Below are positions 35,603 to 44,732 of a DNA stretch of 64,000 nt, in pieces. The notes under the pieces are model-generated. The model worked only from the letters and a program-made list of their open reading frames with translations, made no database searches and was not told the DNA's origin. Where the stretch lies: contig CAMHSJ010000002.1 of the NCBI GenBank assembly GCA_946187935.1, positions 1 to 64,000 of the forward strand. Direction: 5' to 3'. Within the stretch, counting starts at the first letter, position 1. Every line of letters starts with the position of its first letter. A program made the position numbers and the translations under genes. This stretch comes from an uncultured Clostridia bacterium (GTDB lineage Bacteria > Bacillota > Clostridia > Saccharofermentanales > Saccharofermentanaceae).

Positions 35603-35633
35603 CGTTTGTGAATGCTCAAAGGAGAGAAAGAGT

Positions 35634-37730
35634 ATGAGCAATCAATCTGGCGTATTCGGAATTTTCGGCGAAAATGTATTCAGCGAAACCGTAATGCAGG
35701 AACGTCTCCCCAAGGAGACATTCAAGGAAGTAAAGCGTGCCATCACTGACGGCAAGAGACTTTCCGATGAAGCTGCAAATGTAGTCGCGAATGAGATGAA
35801 ACAGTGGGCTATCGAGAAGGGTGCAACGCACTTCACACATTGGTTCCAGCCTATGACCGGAATCACTGCAGAGAAGCATGACAGTTTCATCTCACCTGCA
35901 AACGATGGCAACATCATCTTGAAGTTCTCAGGCAAGGAGCTTACACAGGGTGAACCTGATGCTTCCTCATTCCCGTCCGGCGGACTCAGGGCAACATTTG
36001 AGGCAAGAGGATATACGGCATGGGATCCGACATCCTTTGCATTCATCAAGGAAGGTGTCCTTTGCATCCCTACGGCATTTTGTTCCTACGGCGGCGAAGC
36101 ATTAGACAAGAAGACACCTTTGCTCCGTTCGATGGAAGCTATCAACACTCAGGCTTTAAGAGTCCTCAAGCTGTTCGGCAACGAAGATGTAAAGAGCGTT
36201 AAGACTACAGTCGGACCTGAGCAGGAATACTTCCTTATCGATGAGAAGGGTTACAATGCGAGACGCGACCTGATCTACACAGGAAGAACGCTTTTCGGAG
36301 CACCGCCTCCGAAGGGACAGCAGATGGAAGACCACTACTTCGGTGTTATCAAGCCGAGAGTACAGGCTTTCATGAAGGATCTTAACAATGAGCTCTGGAA
36401 GCTCGGCATCCTTGCTACCACAGAGCACAACGAAGTTGCACCTTCACAGCACGAGCTGGCTCCTATATTTACCACAACGAACATCGCATCTGATCACAAC
36501 CAGCTTACGATGGAGATAATGAAGAAGGTCGCACAAAAGCACGGTCTTGTCTGCCTCCTTCACGAGAAGCCTTTTGCAGGTGTCAACGGTTCCGGTAAGC
36601 ATAACAACTGGTCGATTAGTACTGATACAGGGATCAACCTCTTAGAACCAGGTGAGACACCTTACGAGAACGCACAGTTCCTGATCTTCCTGACCGCTGT
36701 AATAAGAGCAGTTGATGAGTACCAGGATCTTCTGAGGATCTCAGTTGCTTCTGCAGGCAACGATCATAGATTAGGTGCCAACGAAGCTCCTCCGGCTGTC
36801 ATCTCTATCTTCCTCGGATCAGAGCTTACAGAGATCTTGGATGCCATTGAGAACGACAAGCCTTACGGCGCTAAGGAGAAAGAACTTCTCAAGGTCGGCG
36901 TACATGTACTTCCCAAGTTCCCGAGGGATACTACAGACCGTAACAGAACATCACCGTTCGCATTTACCGGCAACAAGTTCGAGTTCAGAATGCTGGGTTC
37001 TGCCTCATCCGTTGCTCTTCCCAACACAGTCCTCAACACTGCAGTTGCAGAGATCTTAAGACAGTATGCAGATAAGCTCGAAGGCGCAGAAGACTTTACT
37101 TCCGCTATCCACGATCTCATCAAGAGCGAGATCACTGCGCACAAGAGGATCATCTTCAACGGAAACGGTTACGATGATGCCTGGATCAAGGAAGCAGAGG
37201 CAAGGGGCCTTAGCAACCTTAAGACAACACCTGATGCTGTTGCTCACTATCTTGATAAGAAGAACGTTGAGCTGTTCACTTCACACAAGGTCTATTCGGA
37301 AGTCGAGATGCAGTCCAGACACGAAGTATTCCTTGATAAGTACTGCAAGCTGCTCCACATTGAGGCAGAGACGATGATCGAGATGACGACCAAGGATATC
37401 CTTCCCGCAGTCAGTGCTTACTCATCCGATCTTGCACAGAACATCCTTACCAAGAAGGAAGCAGGCAGCGAGGCTGTTTTCGAGCAGGCGCAGCTTGATA
37501 AGATAACAGCTAACATGAAGAACGCTTATGAATCTCTGGAAGCTCTTAAGAAGGCTATCAGCAGTGCAGAAGAGATCACAGACTTTGTTGAGAAGGCGGA
37601 CTACTACAAAGATCCTATCAAAGCAGATATGGATGTTCTCCGTAAGTACTGTGATGAACTCGAAGTCGATACAGCTTCCGAATACTGGCCGTTCCCCTCA
37701 TATGGTGAATTGCTGTTCGCAGTAAGATAA
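35634..37730 (+). CDS. glnN: Glutamine synthetase type III
   Basis: 698 residues, the size of GSIII enzymes. It condenses glutamate and ammonia to glutamine with ATP. Family markers include [61 protein letters not shown] and the Arg-bearing [20 protein letters not shown]-terminal helical tail (about 560-698) is also typical. The start has AAGGAGAG. It is transcribed divergently from glnA with its own promoter and attenuator, and amt follows 92 bases downstream beyond another terminator. Confidence 0.96.
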   Translation: MSNQSGVFGIFGENVFSETVMQERLPKETFKEVKRAITDGKRLSDEAANVVANEMKQWAIEKGATHFTHWFQPMTGITAEKHDSFISPANDGNIILKFSGKELTQGEPDASSFPSGGLRATFEARGYTAWDPTSFAFIKEGVLCIPTAFCSYGGEALDKKTPLLRSMEAINTQALRVLKLFGNEDVKSVKTTVGPEQEYFLIDEKGYNARRDLIYTGRTLFGAPPPKGQQMEDHYFGVIKPRVQAFMKDLNNELWKLGILATTEHNEVAPSQHELAPIFTTTNIASDHNQLTMEIMKKVAQKHGLVCLLHEKPFAGVNGSGKHNNWSISTDTGINLLEPGETPYENAQFLIFLTAVIRAVDEYQDLLRISVASAGNDHRLGANEAPPAVISIFLGSELTEILDAIENDKPYGAKEKELLKVGVHVLPKFPRDTTDRNRTSPFAFTGNKFEFRMLGSASSVALPNTVLNTAVAEILRQYADKLEGAEDFTSAIHDLIKSEITAHKRIIFNGNGYDDAWIKEAEARGLSNLKTTPDAVAHYLDKKNVELFTSHKVYSEVEMQSRHEVFLDKYCKLLHIEAETMIEMTTKDILPAVSAYSSDLAQNILTKKEAGSEAVFEQAQLDKITANMKNAYESLEALKKAISSAEEITDFVEKADYYKDPIKADMDVLRKYCDELEVDTASEYWPFPSYGELLFAVR

Positions 37731-37762
37731 CAAAACTGATCAAATAATCGAATACCAAGGTC

Positions 37763-37806
37763 TATGGCAGCCCTGTTCTTAATCCAAGAGTAGGGCTGCC
37801 ATTTTT
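37763..37806 (+). terminator. Intercistronic terminator between glnN and amt
   Basis: A perfect 10-bp stem (37765-37774 with 37792-37801) with an inner TTCTT/AAGAG helix, then five T. No separate amt promoter is clear, so amt expression may depend on read-through. A possible hairpin CCA-AGGTCTA-TGG overlaps the left arm, but its loop is seven bases, so an ANTAR site is not supported. Confidence 0.8.
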
Positions 37807-37822
37807 AAGAAAGGAGTAAAAA

Positions 37823-39607
37823 ATGAACACTGATTTGATCACAACAATCTCCGAGATGGTGACAGGTGAAGTCTTCGGAGTGTGGTTCCTTATAGGAGCT
37901 GCGTTGGTATTCTTCATGCAGGCCGGATTTGCTATGCTCGAATGCGGTTTCTGCAGGGTCAAGAATGCCGGCAACATCCTCATGAAGAACCTGATGGATT
38001 TCTGTATCGGTACAGTTTGTTTTGTAGTATTAGGCTTCGGCCTCATGATGGGAGAGGACATGCTCTTCGGTTTCGTCGGTATCCCCAACCTCAGCATCTT
38101 TACGGATTTCACAGGTTTTATGGAAACGAATGCATCCAGCTTCGTATTCAACCTCGTTTTCTGCGCAACTGCAGCAACGATCGTTTCAGGATCCATGGCT
38201 GAGAGGACTAAGTTCAGCTCATACTGCATCTATTCTGCAGTCCTCTCTCTTATCGTATATCCTATCGAAGCAGGCTGGACATGGAATCCTAACGGCTGGC
38301 TCGCAAATCTCGGATTCATCGATTTTGCAGGTTCTGCTTGTATCCACACAGTAGGCGGCGTTGCAGCTCTCATCGGTGCGATCATGGTCGGTCCCAGGAT
38401 CGGCAAGTATGTCAAGAATGCTGAAGGCAAGGTCGTTAAGGTCAATGCCATCCAGGGTCATAACATCCCGATCGGCGCACTCGGCTGCTTCATCCTCTGG
38501 TTTGGATGGTACGGATTTAACGGTGCTGCCGCTACAAGCGGTTCTCAGCTTGCAGCTATCTTCCTTACAACAACTCTGGCACCTGCTTTTGCAACTGTAG
38601 TCTGCATGCTCTACACTTGGGCAAAGAACGGCAAGCCTGATGTCTCAATGTGCATAAACGCTTCACTTGCAGGTCTTGTCTGCGTAACAGCCGGCTGCCA
38701 CTGCATCGATGCAACAGGCGCTATCATCGAAGGTATCGTCTCAGGTTTCCTCGTAGTATGGGTAGTTGAGTTCTTAGACCTCAAGCTCCACATCGATGAC
38801 CCTGTCGGTGCTTGCGGCGTACACCTTGCAAATGGTATCTCAGGTACACTCCTTGCAGGACTTCTTGCAACGAACACATCTTCATTAGGTGTTGACGGCC
38901 CTATCTACGCTCTTATCCACGGAACAAGCGTTAAGGAAGGTCTCAAGGTCTTCGGCGTACAGGTTCTCGGAATCTCGTCCATCGTAGCCTGGACAGCAGT
39001 CCTTATGATCATCACATTCTCTCTTATCAAGAAGTTCCACGGCCTCAGAGTTTCAAGAAACGAAGAGATCGAAGGTCTCGATCCCACAGAGCACGGCCTT
39101 ACAACAGCTTATGCAGGATTCCACTTTGCACCTCAGACTATCGTTGAGGAGGAAGGCCCTGTCATCGTAACAGGTGAGACACCTGAAGCTGAAGCAGTTG
39201 AAGTCAAGACAGTTCCTGCTTTTGAGCAGCCTGCAGTTGATGCCGACGGTCATACATTTACCAAGATCGACATCGTCTGCAAGGAAGCAAGGCTTGATTC
39301 TTTGAAGAACGCACTCATGAGGATCGGCATTACCGGTATGACGGTAACCCACGTAATGGGATGCGGAGCTCAGAAGGGCAGGCAGGAGTTCTACAGAGGC
39401 GTACCTGTAGAAGCATCTCTGCTCCCTAAGGTACAGATCAGCATCGTAGTCAGTGCCGTACCTGTACAGACAGTAATCGACACTGCCAAGAAGGTCCTTT
39501 ACACAGGTCACATCGGTGACGGTAAGATCTTCGTCTACAACGTACAGAACGTAGTTAAGATCCGTACAGGTGAAGTCGGATTTGCAGCGCTCCAGGACGT
39601 TGAATAA
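37823..39607 (+). CDS. amt: Ammonium transporter fused to a C-terminal PII signalling domain
   Basis: 594 residues. Residues 1-400 are an Amt/Rh channel with eleven helices (FMQAGFAMLECGFCRVKNAGNI, conserved His in SACIHTVGGVAAL and ALIHG). An acidic linker (about 430-475) leads to a complete PII (GlnK-like) domain: ALMRIGITGMTVTHVMGCG, the T-loop KGRQEFYRGVPVEASLLPKV, the nucleotide motif TGHIGDGKIFV, and IRTGE. The Tyr51 position of E. coli PII is Val, so uridylylation there is not possible. The PII domain would gate the channel in response to ATP, ADP and 2-oxoglutarate (inference from GlnK-AmtB). AAAGGAG precedes the ATG. Confidence 0.93.
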   Translation: MNTDLITTISEMVTGEVFGVWFLIGAALVFFMQAGFAMLECGFCRVKNAGNILMKNLMDFCIGTVCFVVLGFGLMMGEDMLFGFVGIPNLSIFTDFTGFMETNASSFVFNLVFCATAATIVSGSMAERTKFSSYCIYSAVLSLIVYPIEAGWTWNPNGWLANLGFIDFAGSACIHTVGGVAALIGAIMVGPRIGKYVKNAEGKVVKVNAIQGHNIPIGALGCFILWFGWYGFNGAAATSGSQLAAIFLTTTLAPAFATVVCMLYTWAKNGKPDVSMCINASLAGLVCVTAGCHCIDATGAIIEGIVSGFLVVWVVEFLDLKLHIDDPVGACGVHLANGISGTLLAGLLATNTSSLGVDGPIYALIHGTSVKEGLKVFGVQVLGISSIVAWTAVLMIITFSLIKKFHGLRVSRNEEIEGLDPTEHGLTTAYAGFHFAPQTIVEEEGPVIVTGETPEAEAVEVKTVPAFEQPAVDADGHTFTKIDIVCKEARLDSLKNALMRIGITGMTVTHVMGCGAQKGRQEFYRGVPVEASLLPKVQISIVVSAVPVQTVIDTAKKVLYTGHIGDGKIFVYNVQNVVKIRTGEVGFAALQDVE

Positions 39608-39639
39608 CAAAGCCATTTATCCATAATGACGCCACGGGC

Positions 39640-39680
39640 AGGGGCACGGTCTCTTTGAGACTGTGCCTCTGTTCATTTTG
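39640..39680 (+). terminator. Probable amt terminator
   Basis: A 13-bp stem (39641-39653 with 39657-39669, one wobble pair), loop TTT, followed by a T-rich but interrupted tail. Confidence 0.65.
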
Positions 39681-39793
39681 TGTGCAGAAATCTAAAGGTG
39701 AATGAAGTGTTAACAACCGGTAACGTGTCTATAAATGAATTCTGTTATACAAAATGATAAAATAATAAAACTATTAAGGTGGAGAGGTATGTT

Positions 39794-42067
39794 ATGAGGG
39801 TAGGCTTGTCTATAGTCTTTTCATTGCTCATAGTGGCGCTCCTGGTCTGCAAAGTCCTTACTAAACGGGCCAAGAAAGCCATCTCTCCTCACGTGTCCTT
39901 TTTACTGTCCGGAATGATAGTTCCGGTCCTGGGCAATCTCATAATAATCCTGTCTTCGGATCATTTCTTTGCAACTGCCGGATACTACATCTATTTCATC
40001 GGCATGGATCTTGCTGTATATTCGATCTGGCGTTTTGCTTATGCATACTGCGAACTTGGTAAGCCCAAGCGCTATGCAAATATTATTGTTCACTCGCTTC
40101 TGACCTTAGACCTTGTTCAATACATTCTTAATCCTTTTTGGGGGAAGTCTTTCTCTACAGAGAAGATCCTTATCGAGAACAAGGTCTATTTCAGGCTCGT
40201 TCCCCTTATAGGTCAGACATATCACAGGGTCATATGTTACGGATTGTTTGCCAGCACCCTCATAATCTTTATCGTCATGACCGTAAAGTCTGCCAAGGTC
40301 TACAGATCCAAGTATTCAGTGATCTTATTCTCAATGGCTGCAACGGGAGCCGTTGAGACATATTACATTGTTTCGAGACATCCGTTCGACATGTCTATGA
40401 TCGGATTTGGTCTGCTTGGCCTGATGGTCTATTATTTCGCTATAGTCTACAGACCTCTCAAGGTCTTAGACAGGCTTCTTGCAAGTATGGCATCAGAGAT
40501 GCCCGAGGCTTTGTTCTTCTTCGATGTCAACGGCAAGTGCATATGGACAAATGAACCCGGCAGGAAACTCGTAGGTGTACTTGGCGATAACTACGATAAC
40601 ATCAAGGATAACCTTAATTACCTTTTTGAAGATATTGACTTTAACAGCAGCGGATGGATCAAGAGGGTTACAAGAGGCTACGGCGAAGAAACGCAGTATC
40701 TTTATATGGCGATGCGTTCAGCAGCTGATGATAAGGGCAATATAAACGGGTCTTATCTGAGCATACGTGATATTACTGATGAACAGCTTGAACTGAAGCA
40801 GGAGATGTACAACGCAACGCACGATTCGCTCACAGGTCTCTATACCAAGGAATACCTTTTCGAGAACATTGCCCAACGTCTTAGTCAGGATACCAAGAGC
40901 AGATATATGGTCGGTTATTTTGAACTGTCGAACTTCAAGCTGATAAACGACGTTTTCGGCAGACAGTTTGGAACCATAGCTATCAAACAGGTTGCCAAAT
41001 ACATACAGGAGAATTCCAGTCCCAAGAGCTTGTACGGAAGGATCTCGAGCGATTCGTTCGGAATGCTCATGAATATGGATCTTTTCGATCAGCAGAAAGT
41101 TCAGAATATCCTTGATGGTTTCATTGTCAAAGATGAGAACATGGAACATCACATCGTGATCCATCTCGGATTATGCGAGGTTGACCCTCAAGGTGATATC
41201 GATGTTCAGATACTCTTTGACAGCGCCCGTCTCGCAACGACTTCGATCAGCAACAGGGATAAGGCGCAGATCGTATACTATGACGATAAGCTCAGAAATG
41301 AGATCATCCACGATCAGCTGATATCCAATCAGGTCAAGAATGCTATAGCGACCAGACAGATAAGACCATATCTTCAGCCTATCGTTGACTCTCTGGGAAT
41401 GATCGCGGGAGCAGAGGCTCTTGTAAGGTGGATACATCCAGAAGAAGGGTTTATGAGCCCCGGGCAGTTTATCCCGCTGTTCGAACGTAACGGCATGATA
41501 GCTGACGTTGACAAACATATGTGGAGATGTGCCTGCGAGATACTCTCCGAATGGAAACAGAGGGGGATCGAATGCTTTATCTCCATCAATGTTTCACCGA
41601 AGGATTTTTACTGTCTCGATGTTGTAGCCGAGCTTACAGGTCTTGTAGAGGAGTTTGACATAGATCCTGCAAAACTCAGGGTGGAGATCACGGAGACCAC
41701 AATGATCGGCAACTCGTTTGACATGACCAAGCTGATAAGCGATCTCAGGAACTATGGTTTCATCGTCGAGATGGACGATTTCGGAAGCGGTTACTCTTCG
41801 CTCAATCTGCTCAAGGATATGCCTCTTGATGTCATCAAGATCGATATGCAGTTCCTTAAGGATTCAGAACGCAACATCAAGGCCGGCATGATCATTAAGA
41901 ACATCATTAACATGTCTGACGATCTTGGTATAGATACCCTTACCGAAGGCGTCGAGACAGCCAAGCAGTTCGAACTTCTGTACGACATGGGGTGCAAGCT
42001 TTATCAGGGTTATTACTTCTCCAAGCCCGTTCCTCGTGAAGACTTCGAAAAACAGTGGTTCGAATGA
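39794..42067 (+). CDS. Membrane c-di-GMP phosphodiesterase: 7TM-PAS-degenerate GGDEF-EAL
   Basis: 757 residues from the ATG at 39794 (GGAGAGG six bases upstream). Seven or so helices (residues 1-220) resemble the 7TM sensor of histidine kinases. A PAS domain (EALFFFDVNGKCIWTNEPGRKLVG) and a GGDEF domain follow, whose active-site motif is SSDSF rather than GGDEF, so cyclase activity is unlikely. The EAL domain looks active: AEALVRW (about 540), SINVSP, EITETT, DDFGSGYSSL, VIKID, EGVE and YYFSKP. It would degrade c-di-GMP in answer to an unknown membrane signal. Degenerate GGDEF domains often bind GTP to stimulate EAL. Confidence 0.9.
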   Translation: MRVGLSIVFSLLIVALLVCKVLTKRAKKAISPHVSFLLSGMIVPVLGNLIIILSSDHFFATAGYYIYFIGMDLAVYSIWRFAYAYCELGKPKRYANIIVHSLLTLDLVQYILNPFWGKSFSTEKILIENKVYFRLVPLIGQTYHRVICYGLFASTLIIFIVMTVKSAKVYRSKYSVILFSMAATGAVETYYIVSRHPFDMSMIGFGLLGLMVYYFAIVYRPLKVLDRLLASMASEMPEALFFFDVNGKCIWTNEPGRKLVGVLGDNYDNIKDNLNYLFEDIDFNSSGWIKRVTRGYGEETQYLYMAMRSAADDKGNINGSYLSIRDITDEQLELKQEMYNATHDSLTGLYTKEYLFENIAQRLSQDTKSRYMVGYFELSNFKLINDVFGRQFGTIAIKQVAKYIQENSSPKSLYGRISSDSFGMLMNMDLFDQQKVQNILDGFIVKDENMEHHIVIHLGLCEVDPQGDIDVQILFDSARLATTSISNRDKAQIVYYDDKLRNEIIHDQLISNQVKNAIATRQIRPYLQPIVDSLGMIAGAEALVRWIHPEEGFMSPGQFIPLFERNGMIADVDKHMWRCACEILSEWKQRGIECFISINVSPKDFYCLDVVAELTGLVEEFDIDPAKLRVEITETTMIGNSFDMTKLISDLRNYGFIVEMDDFGSGYSSLNLLKDMPLDVIKIDMQFLKDSERNIKAGMIIKNIINMSDDLGIDTLTEGVETAKQFELLYDMGCKLYQGYYFSKPVPREDFEKQWFE

Positions 42068-42100
42068 TATGACGGAAAAGATACTGTAAAGAACAATAAA

Positions 42101-42133
42101 ACCATTGGAGGGACTGACCTTCCAATGGTTTTT
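42101..42133. terminator. Bidirectional terminator between the EAL gene and tRNA-Pro
   Basis: ACCATTGG pairs with CCAATGGT, extended by GG/CC next to a bulge, with T-runs on both strands. It ends the EAL gene transcript (plus) and the tRNA-Pro transcript (minus). Confidence 0.8.
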
Positions 42134-42208
42134 GGTCGAGGTGACAGGACTTGAACCTGCGACCCCATGCTCCCAAAGCACGTACGCTACCAACTGCGCT
42201 ACACCTCG
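42133..42208 (-). tRNA. tRNA-Pro (TGG)
   Basis: On the minus strand a 76-nt cloverleaf with acceptor arms CGAGGTG/CACCTCG, discriminator A and an encoded CCA. The D arm is GCGC-type with TTGGTAGC and the anticodon stem is CGTGC/GCATG with loop TTTGGGA, giving anticodon TGG. The T arm contains GGTTCAAGTCC. Confidence 0.95.
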
Positions 42209-42274
42209 AAAACGAAGTAGATTATATCGGTAAAATAAAACAAATGCAATTCAAACAAGAGGGAGGTAAGTGAA

Positions 42275-43399
42275 GTGAGTCTAAACAGGAATGAAATGCC
42301 TAAGCTCGGGTTTGGTCTGATGAGGCTGCCTTTAAAGGATGGGGTCATAGATATGGATACTCTGTGCAAGATGGTCGATCTGTATTTAGAGTCAGGTTTT
42401 AACTATTTTGACACAGCTTATGTCTACCATGGCGGCGAATCTGAGAAAGCTGTAAGGAAAGTCCTGATCGAGCGTTACGACAGAGACAGGTTTACCTTGG
42501 CCACTAAACTGCCGGCCTGGTTTATCCATAGCGAAGAGGACAGGGATAAGGTCTTTAATGAACAGCTTGAAAGATGCGGAGCAGAATATTTCGATTACTA
42601 TCTTCTTCACAGCCTTGAAGACGGCAATAATTACGATACTTATGTCAAGTACGATTGCTTTAGTTGGGGTGTGAAGAAAAGGGAAGAAGGTAAGATACGT
42701 CACTTCGGTTTCTCCTTTCACGGTACGCCTGAGCTTCTTGTTAAGGTGTTAGATGAACACCCTGAGATCGAATTTGTTCAGATCCAGCTGAACTATGCTG
42801 ACTGGGACAATCCTATCGTGCATTCGGGTAAGCTTTATGAGATCTTAAACAGCAGGAATATTCCCATTATCGTTATGGAGCCTGTCAAAGGCGGATTCCT
42901 TGCCAAGATGGATAAAGAATACGAGGACTTGTTTAAGGCTTTAAGGCCGGACAAGTCGATCGCATCCTGGGCCTTAAGATTTGCTGGAAGTCTTGACGGC
43001 GTAGCAACTATCCTGAGCGGCATGAGCCTTCCTTGTCAGATGGAAGACAATATCGACACATTTAAGAACTTTGAGCCCTTATCTGATGAGGAGAAAGAAC
43101 TCATAAATAAGGTTAGGGAAAAGATGCTCTCAGTCCCGCTCATCGGGTGTACTTCGTGCAGATACTGCGTTGACGGATGTCCGATGTCCATCTCGATACC
43201 TGATATCATGAGTACGATCAACACGCGCCGCAAGTTTCCCAATGATAACAGGCCGCAGTTCTTCTATAACGGCCTGACAGACAGGTCAGGAAAGGCTTCG
43301 GACTGTATAGCGTGCGGACAGTGTGAAGGCGTGTGTCCACAGCATCTTAATATCATAGAACTGCTTAAAGAGGCTGTTTTGAGGTTTGAGCAGGGCTGA
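42275..43399 (+). CDS. Aldo/keto reductase with C-terminal ferredoxin-type clusters
   Basis: 374 residues. The AKR barrel (residues 1-285) shows LGFGLMRLP, FDTAYVYHGGESE with catalytic Asp and Tyr, LATKLP with Lys, and LLHSL with His. The C-terminal part carries two 4Fe-4S motifs, CTSCRYCVDGCP and CIACGQCEGVCP. Such fused reductases are common in anaerobes, and the substrate is not known. The start is GTG with GGAGG eight bases upstream. It appears monocistronic. Confidence 0.9.
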   Translation: MSLNRNEMPKLGFGLMRLPLKDGVIDMDTLCKMVDLYLESGFNYFDTAYVYHGGESEKAVRKVLIERYDRDRFTLATKLPAWFIHSEEDRDKVFNEQLERCGAEYFDYYLLHSLEDGNNYDTYVKYDCFSWGVKKREEGKIRHFGFSFHGTPELLVKVLDEHPEIEFVQIQLNYADWDNPIVHSGKLYEILNSRNIPIIVMEPVKGGFLAKMDKEYEDLFKALRPDKSIASWALRFAGSLDGVATILSGMSLPCQMEDNIDTFKNFEPLSDEEKELINKVREKMLSVPLIGCTSCRYCVDGCPMSISIPDIMSTINTRRKFPNDNRPQFFYNGLTDRSGKASDCIACGQCEGVCPQHLNIIELLKEAVLRFEQG

Positions 43400-43464
43400 T
43401 ATAGGCAAAACTGCGGTTTTCGTGGTTTGAAATGAGAATGTCACTGTATTTGCTTTCCAAAATG

Positions 43465-43492
43465 TTGATTTTTGATAACTTGAATGTAATAA
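43465..43492 (+). promoter_or_regulatory. Candidate promoter of the mreB-like gene
   Basis: TTGATT (43465-43470), 16-bp spacer, TAATAA (43487-43492). The start codon is 65 bases downstream. Confidence 0.4.
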
Positions 43493-43556
43493 TTAATTGT
43501 TTTAAACGGACTTAACGGGCTTTTTATGCCCATCGATATAAACGAGGTGAATAATT

Positions 43557-44570
43557 ATGGGCTTAGGCATGGAGATAGGTGTCGATCTTGGCACCAGCAG
43601 TGTGTTGATATATATCAGGGGCAAGGGTATCGTTCTCAAGGAACCATCTGTTGTCGCAGTTAACAGTAAGAATGGTAAGGTCTTGGCAGTAGGTGAGTCT
43701 GCAAGTCTCATGCTCGGAAGGACTCCGGGTATTGTCGAGGCCATAAGACCATTAAGAGAAGGCGTTATCTCTGATTTCAGAGCAACAGAAGTTATGCTTA
43801 AGGCTTTCATCGGCCGTGTATGCACGGGACTTCGTGCATCTTACTTCAAGCCTACTATCGTTGTTTGCGTTCCTTCGGTCATTACTCCTGTTGAGCAGCA
43901 GGCAGTTGAGAATGCTTGCCGTCATGCGGGCGCCAAGGATGTATTCCTTATAAGAGAACCTATTGCGGCTGCGATCGGTGCGGGTATCGATATCACCAAG
44001 GCTTGCGGTTCCATGGTAGTCGACATCGGCGGAGGCACAACAGACATCTCAGTTATATCTCTCTGCGAACCTGTTGTTGACGCATCGCTCAAGGTGGCAG
44101 GCGATAAGTTCGATGAAGCCATCATCAAGCACGTAAGAAAGAGACACAATATCCTCATCGGTGAGAAGACTGCAGAGAAACTCAAGATCGAGATCGGATG
44201 CGCATACCCCAGAGATGAGGAGCTTACATTAGACGTTCAGGGCCGTAATATCATTACAGGTCTTCCTTCAACAGTTACTGTATCTTCCACGGAAATGCTC
44301 GAAGCGCTGGAAGAGCCTATTACCCAGATATTTGAAGCAGTACATAATGTTCTCGAGAGAACACCTCCGGAACTCATGGCTGATATCTCCCAGAGAGGAA
44401 TCGTAATGACGGGCGGCGGCGCTATGCTCTATGGTCTTGACCACATGCTCTCCAACCGTATCGGCATCGATGTCTATCTTGCCCAGGATCCTGTATCCTG
44501 CGTAGTTATCGGAACAGGTAAGGCATTAGACATGATGGATAAGTTCTCTGCATTAAGCGAGAACGGCTGA
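43557..44570 (+). CDS. MreB/Mbl family actin-like cell-shape protein
   Basis: 337 residues. The actin-fold phosphate loops IGVDLGTSSVLIYIRGKGIVLKEPSVVA and VVDIGGGTTDISVISL are clear, as is the MTGGGAMLYGLD adenosine motif. The protein polymerises under the membrane and directs cell-wall synthesis. No mreC or mreD follows, so this may be an Mbl- or MreBH-like extra copy rather than the mreBCD operon gene. It is transcribed alone and ended by a strong terminator. The start follows GAGGTG. Confidence 0.92.
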   Translation: MGLGMEIGVDLGTSSVLIYIRGKGIVLKEPSVVAVNSKNGKVLAVGESASLMLGRTPGIVEAIRPLREGVISDFRATEVMLKAFIGRVCTGLRASYFKPTIVVCVPSVITPVEQQAVENACRHAGAKDVFLIREPIAAAIGAGIDITKACGSMVVDIGGGTTDISVISLCEPVVDASLKVAGDKFDEAIIKHVRKRHNILIGEKTAEKLKIEIGCAYPRDEELTLDVQGRNIITGLPSTVTVSSTEMLEALEEPITQIFEAVHNVLERTPPELMADISQRGIVMTGGGAMLYGLDHMLSNRIGIDVYLAQDPVSCVVIGTGKALDMMDKFSALSENG

Positions 44571-44592
44571 TATCTGATCTTTGAAGCTGATC

Positions 44593-44618
44593 CGGGGCCT
44601 TCGGGCCCCGTTTTTTTT
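44593..44618 (+). terminator. Terminator of the mreB-like gene
   Basis: CGGGGCC pairs with GGCCCCG around loop TTCG, followed by eight T. Confidence 0.95.
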
Positions 44619-44673
44619 GTTCCCTTTAAAAACCTAAAAATAATACACATATTCATAAAATTTTGATATTTGT

Positions 44674-44703
44674 TTGTCACATTCATCTTTTTGGTGTTAA
44701 GAT
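44674..44703 (+). promoter_or_regulatory. Promoter of the adhesin gene
   Basis: TTGTCA (44674-44679), 18-bp spacer, TAAGAT (44698-44703) with a TG extension before the -10. The start codon is 30 bases downstream. Confidence 0.5.
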
Positions 44704-44732
44704 TATTTGAGTTTAAGCATGGGGGAAAAGTT

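Noticed and set aside
37745..37767. ANTAR hairpin in front of amt
   Set aside because: The only hairpin overlapping the terminator arm has a three-pair stem and a seven-base loop, so it does not meet the A1/G4 hexaloop rule.
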